The notes beneath the pieces were generated by a model that was given only the letters and a program-made list of their open reading frames with translations, was not told the DNA's origin and did not search any database. From Methylobacterium mesophilicum (GTDB taxonomy: Bacteria > Pseudomonadota > Alphaproteobacteria > Rhizobiales > Beijerinckiaceae), in the NCBI RefSeq assembly GCF_022179445.1, contig NZ_BPQU01000017.1, forward strand, positions 1-64,000: a DNA stretch of 64,000 nt, read 5' to 3'. Shown in pieces: positions 34,822 to 42,766 of the stretch (positions are counted from its first letter, which is position 1; every line of letters starts with the position of its first letter). A program made the translations under genes and the position numbers.

Positions 34822-35793
34822 TCACAGCGCCTTGCGGATCTGCGCGCGCAAGGCCTCGGGATCGTCCGGCACGAGGCGCACGGGCAGGACGCGGACGCGC
34901 GCTGCGAACGGGCCGGGGAGGCGGACCGCGTCCTTCTCGGTGGTCACGAGTTCCGCACCGAGCCGGTCCGCCTCGGCTGCCAGGGCGGCGAGTTCCGCCT
35001 GGCGGTAGGGATGATGATCCGGGAACGGCCGAGCCGCCGCGATGATTGCCCCGGTCCCGCGCAGCGTCGCGAAGAATTTTTCCGGCCGGCCGATCCCCGC
35101 GAAGGCGAGACAGCGCCGGCCGATCAGGCCGATCGGATCTGGGACGAGTTGCGCCCGATGCACCGGCAGCCCCCGCCGCTCCGCGGCCTGCGCCATCGCG
35201 GCGCCGGGAGCCCCGTCTCCGACCAGGATCACACCGGCGACGTGGGGCCATTGCCCTTCGAGCGGCGCCCGCAGGGGGCCCGCCGGGAACGGCCGGCCGT
35301 TGCCGATGCCGGCGCCGCCATCGATCACCGCCCAGGCTAGGTCCTTGGTAAGCGTCGGGTTCTGCAACCCGTCATCCATCACGATTACGTCGGAGCCTGA
35401 CGACCGGCACAGCGATGCTCCGGCGGGGCGGTCCCGGGACACGATTGTCGGCGCGTGACGGGTTAGGAGCAGCGGCTCGTCGCCGACATCCGCAGCCCCG
35501 TGGCGGGTCGAATCGACCCGGATCGGTCCGGCCATGCGTCCGCCATAGCCCCGGGACAGGAAGGCGGGCCTGCGGCCGAGTTCGACGAGCAGGGCCGCGA
35601 CCGCGATCGCGGCAGGCGTCTTGCCGGCTCCGCCAAGCGTGAAATTACCGAGGCACAGGACCGGGCAGCCCGCCCGGATGCCGGGGCGATTCATGCGCCG
35701 GGCGCTCAGCGCCCCATAAGCCGCGCCGAGCGGCGCGAGGGCGCGCGCGGCCGGGTGGTCGCCCCCCGCCGTCCAGAAGCGCGGTGGCCGCAT
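34822..35793 (-). CDS. lpxK: Tetraacyldisaccharide 4'-kinase (lipid A synthesis)
   Basis: A 323-residue membrane-associated P-loop kinase that phosphorylates the 4' position of the lipid A disaccharide to give lipid IVA. The P-loop is LGNFTLGGAGKTPAAIAVA, followed by GRRPAFLSRGYGG, DVGDEPLLLTRHAP and DVIVMDDGLQNPTL. The C-terminal part contains CLAFAGIGRPEKFFATLR and LVTTEKDAVRLP, typical of LpxK. Its ATG overlaps the waaA stop (TGATG), so it is the last gene of the acyltransferase-waaA-lpxK operon. Confidence 0.95.
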   Translation of the reverse strand: MRPPRFWTAGGDHPAARALAPLGAAYGALSARRMNRPGIRAGCPVLCLGNFTLGGAGKTPAAIAVAALLVELGRRPAFLSRGYGGRMAGPIRVDSTRHGAADVGDEPLLLTRHAPTIVSRDRPAGASLCRSSGSDVIVMDDGLQNPTLTKDLAWAVIDGGAGIGNGRPFPAGPLRAPLEGQWPHVAGVILVGDGAPGAAMAQAAERRGLPVHRAQLVPDPIGLIGRRCLAFAGIGRPEKFFATLRGTGAIIAAARPFPDHHPYRQAELAALAAEADRLGAELVTTEKDAVRLPGPFAARVRVLPVRLVPDDPEALRAQIRKAL

Positions 35794-37124
35794 CAGGTTC
35801 GCATGAGCGGGCGCGCGAGGTCGCCGCGGTCGAGCCGCTGAAGCTTCATCTGCGCCACGAACGGCTCGAGCACTGCCAGCGTACGGCCGACCGCACCCTC
35901 GAACGGCTCCAACGCCCGGGGGCCGGCCTGCACCATGCCGGCGAGACGCGCCGGATCCCCCAAGAGTTCGCCGACCAAGACGGCCAGTTCGACCCCGTCC
36001 CGCACCGGCAGGGCGGCGCCGGCCCGGTCGAGGGCGCGATAGACCACATCGAAATTGGCGGTGTGGGCCCCGTGCAGGATCGCCGTATCGAGGCGGACCG
36101 GCTCGATCGGGTTCTGGCCGCCATGCGGAACCAGGGAGCCGCCGAGGAACACCAGCGGGGCGAGCCGGTAGAACAAGCCCATCTCACCGATCGTGTCGGC
36201 GACGTAGACTTCGACGGACGGATGCGGACGCCCGCCGCTCGAGCGCCGAGCGCTGCGCAGGCCGTAGGCGGCCGCGGCTTCGGCCGCCTCCGTGCCGCGG
36301 CTCGGATGCCGGGGCGCGAGAATCGTCAGAAGCCTCGGAAACTGCGCCTTCAGCACGGCGTGGGCGTAGGCGACGATGCTGTCCTCGCCCTCATGGGTGC
36401 TCGCCGCGACCCAGACCGGCCGGTCGGCGACCATGCCGTCGAGATAAGCCAGTTGCTGGCGATCGACCGGCGGCACCTGGGAGTCGAATTTCAGGTTGCC
36501 GGCGACGCTGACCCGGGGCGCGCCGAGCTTGGCGTAGCGCGCGCCGTCCTCCTGGGTCTGCGTCAGGCAGATCGCGATCCGGGAGAGCAGAGCCTTGGCG
36601 GTGCGCGGGCAGCGCTCCCACCCCTTGAACGAGCGCTCGGACATCCGGCCGTTGACCAGGATGAGCGGGATCTCGCGGGCGTCCAGTTCCAAGATCGTGT
36701 TCGGCCAGATCTCGGATTCGGCCACGATGGCGAGGTTGGGCTGCCAATGGTCCAGGAACCGCGCGACCCAGCGCGGCGCGTCGAGCGGCACGTATTGGTG
36801 CACGGCGCCCGACGGCAGGCGGGCCCCGATCAGCTCGGCGGCCGAGCGCGTGCCCGTGGTCACCAGCACCGAGAAGCCGCGGGCGATCATGCCCTCGACA
36901 AGCCCGATCAGCGACAGGACTTCGCCGACGCTGGCGCCGTGCATCCAGGCGAGCGGTCCGACCGGGCGGGCGCGACCGGGCAGGCCGCGCCGCTCGGGTA
37001 GCCGCAGCGGATCCTCCTTGCCGTGATGCGCGCGCCAGGCGAGGAGCCCGGCCAGCGCGGGCTCACCCACGCGCAGGCCCGACCGGTAGGCCAGCAGCGG
37101 CAGGGTCACGGACGGCAGCTTCAC
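35793..37124 (-). CDS. waaA: 3-deoxy-D-manno-octulosonic acid (Kdo) transferase
   Basis: A 443-residue inner-membrane-associated glycosyltransferase adding Kdo to lipid IVA. It starts with GTG inside the stop of the upstream acyltransferase gene (GTGA overlap). The catalytic Glu lies in WMHGASVGEVLSLIGLV; the C-terminal GT-B domain contains FLGGSLVPHGGQNPIEPVRL, ILHGAHTANF and the earlier RPVWVAASTHEGED. The length and motif order fit the family. It is translated with lpxK downstream. Confidence 0.94.
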   Translation of the reverse strand: MKLPSVTLPLLAYRSGLRVGEPALAGLLAWRAHHGKEDPLRLPERRGLPGRARPVGPLAWMHGASVGEVLSLIGLVEGMIARGFSVLVTTGTRSAAELIGARLPSGAVHQYVPLDAPRWVARFLDHWQPNLAIVAESEIWPNTILELDAREIPLILVNGRMSERSFKGWERCPRTAKALLSRIAICLTQTQEDGARYAKLGAPRVSVAGNLKFDSQVPPVDRQQLAYLDGMVADRPVWVAASTHEGEDSIVAYAHAVLKAQFPRLLTILAPRHPSRGTEAAEAAAAYGLRSARRSSGGRPHPSVEVYVADTIGEMGLFYRLAPLVFLGGSLVPHGGQNPIEPVRLDTAILHGAHTANFDVVYRALDRAGAALPVRDGVELAVLVGELLGDPARLAGMVQAGPRALEPFEGAVGRTLAVLEPFVAQMKLQRLDRGDLARPLMRT

Positions 37125-37906
37125 GCGGGGTCTCCCACCGGAACGGCCGCCGCGGCCGGGGACCCATTGCGATAAAGCGCCGCCCGGTCGGCACGCCCGA
37201 CCAGCGCGTAGGCGCGGGCATGCACGCGGTCCATCTCGGCTTCGAGGTGACGTCGGAGCGACTCGAACTCGTCGCCGGCGCAGTCGCGTGCGACGTAGAT
37301 CGGCTCGCCGAGCACCACCGCACCCCGGCCGAACGGCAGCCCGAGACAGGCCCTGTCCCAGGATCCGAAGCGCAGGTGCCGGCTCGTGACCACGGCAGCC
37401 GGGACGATCGGTCGGCCCGAGAACCGCGCGAGGGTCAGGATCCCGGCATCGCAACGACGCGACACTTTCGGTACGTCGGCGCTGAAGGCAACCGACTCGC
37501 CGGCCTTCAGGGCCCGCAGCATCGCCCGCAACCCTTCCGCACCACCCTTGGCGCGCAGGTCGGTCGCCCGGTCCCGGCCGCGGGCGCCGGACGCCCGGAT
37601 CACGCGTACGCCGAGATGCTCCAGCGCGATGGTGTTGATGTTGCCGTCCGGATTCTTTGAGATGATCGTCGCGACCCGATCGCTCGACCGGCGCATGAAC
37701 GGCATCATGATGTGCTGCCCGTGCCACATGCCGGCGATGAGCGGCACATGCGCGTCGATCCACCCGTCGGCGCTCCCGGGGGCAGCCGCGCTGGCCTGCA
37801 CCTCGAAGCGATTCGTCGCCTGTACGAGCCGCAGATATCCGGCCGCCAGGCGTCCGAGGGCGCGCTGGACGACGGGATGGCGAAGGATGCGCTTGCCGAG
37901 ACTCAT
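37121..37906 (-). CDS. DUF374-type lysophospholipid acyltransferase family protein
   Basis: A 261-residue acyltransferase-like protein. The start MSLGKRILRHPVVQR was chosen as the family norm; 45 further upstream residues are Arg-rich noise. Recognisable features are LIAGMWHGQHIMMPFMRR (the catalytic His area), IISKNPDGNINTIALEHLGV, VAFSADVPKVSRRCDAGILT and IVPAAVVTSRHLRFGSWDRA. Its fixed position before waaA-lpxK in alphaproteobacteria suggests a role in lipid A or envelope lipid acylation, which is inference. Confidence 0.85.
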   Translation of the reverse strand: MSLGKRILRHPVVQRALGRLAAGYLRLVQATNRFEVQASAAAPGSADGWIDAHVPLIAGMWHGQHIMMPFMRRSSDRVATIISKNPDGNINTIALEHLGVRVIRASGARGRDRATDLRAKGGAEGLRAMLRALKAGESVAFSADVPKVSRRCDAGILTLARFSGRPIVPAAVVTSRHLRFGSWDRACLGLPFGRGAVVLGEPIYVARDCAGDEFESLRRHLEAEMDRVHARAYALVGRADRAALYRNGSPAAAAVPVGDPA

Positions 37907-38094
37907 GAAACGCTTTTGGCGGCCGGAGCGCCGCAGCCCGATCGGAGCGGGCGCGGATTCGTCCCGCCATGGTCTAGTCCCCGCGCCTCGGCGAACGCAA
38001 CTCGGTCGGCCCTCGGACAGACGCGATCGCACGCCCGACACCGGAGCGGACCAGGCGAAAGCGCGCCCTTCGCAGCGAAAATCCGTCCGCGCCT

Positions 38095-38138
38095 TGTTTG
38101 TATCGGTTCTAAATTATAGATTAGAACCGATACAAACA
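38095..38138. promoter_or_regulatory. Perfect 18-bp inverted repeat over the promoter of the VIT protein
   Basis: The arms TGTTTGTATCGGTTCTAA (38095-38112) and TTAGAACCGATACAAACA (38121-38138) are exact reverse complements around the 8-bp centre attataga, and the gene starts 12 bp downstream after an aggaggg ribosome binding site. A -35-like ttgttt lies in the left arm and a -10-like tataga in the centre, so a dimeric repressor bound here would block the promoter. It could also fold as a long RNA hairpin. TTCTAA and TTAGAA are the half-sites of the iron-responsive Irr box but in the opposite order, so this is not a canonical one. The regulator is unknown. Confidence 0.75.
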
Positions 38139-38150
38139 GGAGGGTATCCG

Positions 38151-38684
38151 ATGGCTGCTGCCTTCGAAACCGTGATCGACGACGCCGAAGCCCGGCGGAA
38201 TTTCGCCCTGCGCTACGTCCAGCCCGGGCTTGCCGGCCTGATCGACGGGTCGGTCTCGACCCTAGCGCCGATCTTCGCGGCAGCCTTTGCCACCGGCCAT
38301 AACGGCGCGACCTTCTTGGTCGGGCTGGCGGCCTCCGTGGGGGCTGGCATCAGCATGGGCTTCACGGAGGCGTTGTCGGACGACGGCAGCGTCACCGGAC
38401 GGGGCGACCCGTGGATGCGCGGCCTGGTCTGCGGGGCCATGACGACGCTGGGCGGCCTCGGGCACACGCTGCCCTACGCGATCCCGGACAAGCTGCCGCC
38501 CGGCTGGCCGAACCCGTTCCTGCTCGCCACGAGCCTCGCAATCCTGGTGGTGATCGTCGAGCTGGTCGCCATCGCGGCGATCCGCACCCGCTTCATGGCG
38601 ACGCCGTTCTGGCGTGCGGCGCTGCAGGTGATGCTCGGCGGCGCTCTGGTACTCGCCGCCGGGATGCTGATCGGCAGCGCTTGA
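38151..38684 (+). CDS. VIT-domain membrane protein, MbfA-like but without the ferritin domain
   Basis: A 177-residue inner-membrane protein matching the C-terminal VIT1-like transporter domain of MbfA (erythrin-VIT iron exporter). The core blocks are [40 protein letters not shown] and [16 protein letters not shown], then [20 protein letters not shown] and [18 protein letters not shown]. MbfA proteins normally carry an N-terminal ferritin-like domain of about 150 residues; only a short N-terminal stub is present here. The family exports iron or manganese. A striking inverted repeat covers its promoter, indicating dedicated control. The transported ion is inference. Confidence 0.75.
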   Translation: MAAAFETVIDDAEARRNFALRYVQPGLAGLIDGSVSTLAPIFAAAFATGHNGATFLVGLAASVGAGISMGFTEALSDDGSVTGRGDPWMRGLVCGAMTTLGGLGHTLPYAIPDKLPPGWPNPFLLATSLAILVVIVELVAIAAIRTRFMATPFWRAALQVMLGGALVLAAGMLIGSA

Positions 38685-38749
38685 CGCGAGGGCCCGCGAC
38701 CGCGATGCCGGGCGCGTTCCATGCCCTCCTGCAGCGTTGATCGTCGGCC

Positions 38750-39658
38750 TTGATCTTCCGCCTGGCCCATCTCAGTGACCCGCATGTCGGCCCGCTCGGC
38801 CGCGTGCGCCTGCACCAGCTCATCGGCAAGCGCGCCACCGGCTACGCCAACTGGCGGCGCGGTCGCTCGCGCAGCCACGACATGACCGTGCTCGAAACCC
38901 TGGTGGCGGACCTGAAGCAGCAGGGGGCTGCGCATGTCGCCTGCACCGGCGACCTGTGCAACATCGGCCTGCCGAGCGAGTGGGAGACCGCGCGCACCTT
39001 CCTGGAGGCACTGGGTCCGCCCGAGACGGTGAGCTTCGTGCCGGGGAATCACGACGCCTACGTGCGCGGCTCCCTGGAGGGGCTGCTGGCGGCCTGCCGC
39101 GGCTACACCGGGGACGATTCGGGTTCGTCGGGACGCTTTCCCTACCTGCGGCGGCGCGGCCCGGTGGCCCTGATCGGCCTCTCGAGCGCGATCCCCACAA
39201 AGCCGTTCGTGGCCACCGGCCGCCTCGGACCGTCACAGCTCGCCGCAGCCGAAGCGTTGTTGCGCGCGCTCGCGACCGAACCGGGCAAGCCGTTCCGGGT
39301 GGTGATGATCCACCATCCGCCTCAGCCGGGGGGCGCCTCGTCGGGGCGGGAGCTGAAGGACGCCGCCGCTTTCACTGCGATGATCGCGCGGGCAGGGGCC
39401 GACCTGATCCTGCACGGCCACAACCACACCACCACCAGCGCCCTCGTCCCGGGGCCGGACGGACGTTCCGTACCGGTGATCGGCGCGCCATCGGCCTCCG
39501 CGCGCCCGGATGGACATGGCGGGCTCGCGGCGCGGCGGGCTTCCTATCTGATGTACGAGATCGCCCGCTCGGGCGAAGGTTTCGCGGTCAGCGCGCGGCG
39601 CCGCGGCCTGGACTCGGCCGGCACGGTCAGCGACCTCGGACCGATCAGCTTGACCTGA
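38750..39658 (+). CDS. Metallophosphoesterase family protein
   Basis: A 302-residue calcineurin-like phosphoesterase. The five metal and catalytic blocks are all present: LAHLSDPHVG, ACTGDLCNIG, FVPGNHDAYV, VVMIHHPPQ and LILHGHNHTT. An in-frame stop four codons upstream leaves the TTG at 38750 as the only reasonable start, directly before IFRLAHLSD. The substrate (cyclic nucleotide, phospholipid head group or other) cannot be told. Confidence 0.9.
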   Translation: MIFRLAHLSDPHVGPLGRVRLHQLIGKRATGYANWRRGRSRSHDMTVLETLVADLKQQGAAHVACTGDLCNIGLPSEWETARTFLEALGPPETVSFVPGNHDAYVRGSLEGLLAACRGYTGDDSGSSGRFPYLRRRGPVALIGLSSAIPTKPFVATGRLGPSQLAAAEALLRALATEPGKPFRVVMIHHPPQPGGASSGRELKDAAAFTAMIARAGADLILHGHNHTTTSALVPGPDGRSVPVIGAPSASARPDGHGGLAARRASYLMYEIARSGEGFAVSARRRGLDSAGTVSDLGPISLT

Positions 39659-39724
39659 GCGCCCGGGGCGTCGTCGAAACCGAGACCAGCCTGTCCGTCC
39701 GGCGGCCGGCCTCGGTCCAGGGCA

Positions 39725-39886
39725 TCAATGGCTCGCAGCAGCGAGCTCGGACCGTTGCTGTTGGCTGATGCTGGCTTCGTAACGCTCCGCTTGCAGGCGG
39801 GTCAGCCCGCTGATCAACGCGAGAGTCCCGCGATAGACCGTATAGGTGCCGTCGTGAGTCGGCTTGACGCGAATCATCTCTGCCAT
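39725..39886 (-). CDS. Small hypothetical protein (53 residues)
   Basis: An open frame encoding MAEMIRVKPTHDGTYTVYRG, then a hydrophobic-amphipathic stretch TLALISGLTRLQAERYEAS and a Gln/Ala-rich end. An aaggcagg ribosome binding site lies upstream of the ATG. The first half reads like a small beta-sheet domain rather than a shadow frame, and it occupies the gap after the metallophosphoesterase gene, convergent with it. No family was recognised. Confidence 0.5.
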   Translation of the reverse strand: MAEMIRVKPTHDGTYTVYRGTLALISGLTRLQAERYEASISQQQRSELAAASH

Positions 39887-40195
39887 GGAAGCCTGCCTTG
39901 CTCTGGAGGTTGTCTGTCTTCGTCGGAGGAGATCGATCCTTCCCGCAGATTTGGCCGGTTGAACGGGCGAACGGTGGCGAGGTTATCAATCAGTCTATGC
40001 TTGGCAAGGGTCGGCTACCGCAAAATGCTTAGGTTCCTCTGCTGCGATGCGGCAAGCCGTTGCCGATGCTCGCAATCGGCCAATGCTTAAAAAAACGGCC
40101 GCGCGCTTGCATAAAGAATAAGACCGTGACGCGCCTCGCGGCGGCGCGTGTCAAAAGCGAATCTCGCCCTGCGGGGCTCGGCGAAGGGACATCTC
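39887..40195. other. Intergenic region before the amidase gene
   Basis: A gap of 309 bp between the divergent 53-residue gene and the amidase gene. It should hold both promoters. A lower-G+C patch lies around 39985-40125, ending with aaaaaaacgg and ttgcataaagaataagacc about 70-115 bp before the amidase. No palindrome or conserved regulatory element was recognised. Confidence 0.4.
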
Positions 40196-41590
40196 ATGCA
40201 GCTCTGGCGTCTGACTGCGACCGACCTCTCGGCCCTGATTCGCACCGGCCAGGTCTCGGCCCGGGAGGTCGCACAGGCCGCCCTGGATCGGCTCGACGCA
40301 GTCAACGGGCGAATCAACGCCGTGGTCGAGCATCGCCCGGACGAGGTGCTGTCGCAGGCCGACGCCGTCGACGCCGCCCGCGTCCGGGGCGATACGCTCG
40401 GGCCGCTCGCGGGCGTGCCGGTGACGATCAAGGTCAACGTGGACCAGCGGGGCTTCGCGACCACGAACGGCCTGCGCCTCCAGCGCGATCTCATGGCCAC
40501 CGACGACAACCCCGTCGTGGCGAACTTCCGGCGCGCCGGAGCGGTGCTGCTCGGACGCACAAACACGCCCGCCTTCTCGCTGCGCTGGTTCACCACCAAC
40601 CAGTTGCACGGCGAGACCAAGAATCCGCGCGATCCTGCCCTGACGCCGGGGGGCTCGTCCGGCGGGGCCGGCGCCGCGGTGGCGGCCGGGATCGGGGCGA
40701 TCGCCCACGGCACCGATATCGCCGGCTCGGTCCGCTACCCGGCCTATGCCTGCGGCGTGCATGGCCTCCGTCCGAGCCTGGGCCGGGTCCCGGCCTGGAA
40801 CGCCTCGTCGCCGGAGCGCGGGATCGGGCCGCAGCTGATGGCGGTGTCGGGTCCGCTGGCCCGCAGCATCGCGGATATACGTCTCGCTTTCCACGCGATG
40901 GCGGCCCCCGACCCGCGCGATCCCTGGTGGGTGCCGGCGCCCTTGGAAGGTCCCGCGGTGCCGCGCCGCGCGGCGCTCTGCGTGCGGCCCGGCGGCCTCG
41001 CGGTGGTACCCGAGGTCGAGGCCGCGTTGCGCGAGGCCGCCCGGCGCCTGACCGAGGCCGGCTGGGCGGTGACTGAGATCGCCGACACGCCGCCGATCCG
41101 CGAGGCGAGCGCCCTGCAGCTTCAGCTCTGGCTGGGCGACGGCTACGAGGCGGCCCGGGCGGCGGCCGAGCGCGAAGGCGACCCGGCGGCCATCGACCTG
41201 CTGGAACACTTCAGCACGCGCGCGGAGGCGATGGCACCCGACGCCATCGCCAAGGCGCTGACGCGGCGCGCGACGCTCGTGCGCGACTGGTCGTTGTTCC
41301 TTGCCGAGCATTCCGTGTTGCTGGTGCCGGTCTCCGCCGAGCTGCCGTTCCCGGACGGGCTCGACCGGACCGGCGAGGCCGGGATCGCGCGCGCCTTCGA
41401 GGCGAACGTCCTCCAGGTGGGTCTGGCGCCGATCGGCGTCCCGGCACTCACCGTCACCACCGGCCTGGTCGGCCGCACGCCCGTCGGCGTCCAACTCGTC
41501 GCCTCTCGGTACCGGGAGGATCTCTGCCTCGCGGCGGGCGCGGTCATCGAGGCCGGCGGCGTCCCGGAGATGCCCATCGACCCAGTCTGA
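40196..41590 (+). CDS. Amidase-signature family hydrolase
   Basis: A 464-residue cytoplasmic amidase. The Ser-cisSer-Lys triad is visible: Lys in GVPVTIKVNVDQRG, the cis-Ser in TPGGSSGGAGAAVAAGIGA and the nucleophile Ser in HGTDIAGSVRYPAYACG. The ATG at 40196 follows a gaaggga ribosome binding site. It is the first gene of a 12-kb region rich in amide and peptide hydrolases and reads away from the following leftward operon. The substrate is unknown. Confidence 0.9.
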   Translation: MQLWRLTATDLSALIRTGQVSAREVAQAALDRLDAVNGRINAVVEHRPDEVLSQADAVDAARVRGDTLGPLAGVPVTIKVNVDQRGFATTNGLRLQRDLMATDDNPVVANFRRAGAVLLGRTNTPAFSLRWFTTNQLHGETKNPRDPALTPGGSSGGAGAAVAAGIGAIAHGTDIAGSVRYPAYACGVHGLRPSLGRVPAWNASSPERGIGPQLMAVSGPLARSIADIRLAFHAMAAPDPRDPWWVPAPLEGPAVPRRAALCVRPGGLAVVPEVEAALREAARRLTEAGWAVTEIADTPPIREASALQLQLWLGDGYEAARAAAEREGDPAAIDLLEHFSTRAEAMAPDAIAKALTRRATLVRDWSLFLAEHSVLLVPVSAELPFPDGLDRTGEAGIARAFEANVLQVGLAPIGVPALTVTTGLVGRTPVGVQLVASRYREDLCLAAGAVIEAGGVPEMPIDPV

Positions 41591-41666
41591 CCCAACGTCG
41601 CCCCGCGAACGGGAACCTGATGGAAACGGCCCCGGTTATACAACCGATAGTTGCATGAGGTCCCCG

Positions 41667-41831
41667 ATGTCCGTGATCGCCACCGCAGGCTGCGTCGGAA
41701 GCTCCCTGGTCTTCGCGCTGGCGGCGCCCTCGGGTCCACTCCTGGCAACAGCGGGCTTCTTCGGTGGCGGCACGATCGGGGGGATGATCGGCGCCGTGGC
41801 GGTGGCCGCCCTCGGCTGGGGCCGCGCCTGA
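41667..41831 (+). CDS. Small membrane protein (54 residues)
   Basis: A hydrophobic small protein beginning MSVIATAGCVGSSLVFALA and continuing with a Gly-rich second segment (FFGGGTIGGMIGAVAVAALG). Two short transmembrane helices are likely. An ATG four codons upstream (41655) is an alternative start; the chosen one has a gagg sequence about 8 bases before it. It sits between the converging amidase and NmrA-like genes. The family is unknown. Confidence 0.5.
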   Translation: MSVIATAGCVGSSLVFALAAPSGPLLATAGFFGGGTIGGMIGAVAVAALGWGRA

Positions 41832-41848
41832 TCGCAACGCGGCGTCGG

Positions 41849-42766
41849 CTACCGGCCCCGTCGCCGCGCGGATTCCGCGAGAAAGGTCCTGACCGTTGTC
41901 CAGCGCAGGTCGGGGTAGCGGGCGTTGTCGAGCGGCGTGAGCCGCGCCTGCCCCTCGAACATGTCGCGCAGGTACTGCATGCCCTGCCAGGGCGGGAACA
42001 CCGCGCCCCGCCCCGGCGCGAGGGTTCGCGCGACCCGGATCATCAAGCCCAGGGTACCGAGCCCTCCGGCGCGCAGGGGCCGGTAGCGGGTGCCGAAGAC
42101 GTCGCTCGCCGCCTCGGCCAAAGTCCGGGCGCTGAAGCTGTCGCCGGCGACGCGCAGCCAGCGCGGAGCTTCCGGGTCCAGGGCCGCCCGGGCCGTGAAG
42201 GCAGCGGTGTCGTCCTTCGTGGTGAAATCCAGGATCTGGTCGGCGCTACCCCAGCACAGCACCCGGTGCGGACGATGGAGGATCAGCGGGGCCTGCCCGT
42301 CGAGCAGCTCCATGAACGCGCCGCTGAGCACCGAAGTGGCCTGGATCGGCGCGGCGTCGAGCCGGGCCTGAAAGGTTCGCCGCAGGTCGAGGTTGCGGTT
42401 TCCGCCGGGGACGGTCTTCGCATAATCGATGGAGAAGTCGGACGGGATGAAGCGCGGCACGCCGGCCCGGACCGCGCCCTCGAGCAGGGCGGTCTGCGCG
42501 TCGATCACCGTGCCGCTCAGGCCGTTGAGCGCCGAGACCACGCAGCCGGCACCCGCGCAGGCGGCCTGCCAGCTGCCCGGGCGACCCGGGCCGGCCTCCA
42601 CCATGCGCGCGCCGAGGGCCGTGAGCGGTGCCGTCCGGGCGAGATTGGCCCCGGGCCGAACGATGGCTGTCACGGGCGTACCCTCGCGCCGAAGGGCCCG
42701 CACGATCCGCAGGCCAAGATCGCCGGTCGCGCCGGCGACGACGACGGTCACGGGGTCCGCGCTCAC
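41849..42766 (-). CDS. NmrA-like NAD(P)-binding protein
   Basis: A 305-residue atypical short-chain dehydrogenase. The nucleotide-binding motif VTVVVAGATGDLGLRIVRAL opens the protein and VTAIVRPG supplies the basic residue for NADP. The NmrA-type SALNGLSGTVIDAQ and VPRFIPSDFSIDYAKT follow. It starts with GTG inside the stop of the M20 peptidase gene (GTGA overlap), making it the last gene of the M81-M20-NmrA operon. It could reduce a product of the hydrolases or act as a redox-sensing regulator. Confidence 0.83.
   Translation of the reverse strand: MSADPVTVVVAGATGDLGLRIVRALRREGTPVTAIVRPGANLARTAPLTALGARMVEAGPGRPGSWQAACAGAGCVVSALNGLSGTVIDAQTALLEGAVRAGVPRFIPSDFSIDYAKTVPGGNRNLDLRRTFQARLDAAPIQATSVLSGAFMELLDGQAPLILHRPHRVLCWGSADQILDFTTKDDTAAFTARAALDPEAPRWLRVAGDSFSARTLAEAASDVFGTRYRPLRAGGLGTLGLMIRVARTLAPGRGAVFPPWQGMQYLRDMFEGQARLTPLDNARYPDLRWTTVRTFLAESARRRGR

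Noticed and set aside
38095..38138. Reading the palindrome as a canonical Irr (ICE) box or as an intrinsic terminator
   Set aside because: The half-sites are in the reverse order to an Irr box, and no T-run follows either arm; a promoter-overlapping operator fits better.
39645..39989. 114-codon minus-strand frame overlapping the 53-residue gene
   Set aside because: It is in a different frame with Arg/Ser-rich composition and no ribosome binding site, whereas the 53-residue frame has both a binding site and protein-like content.
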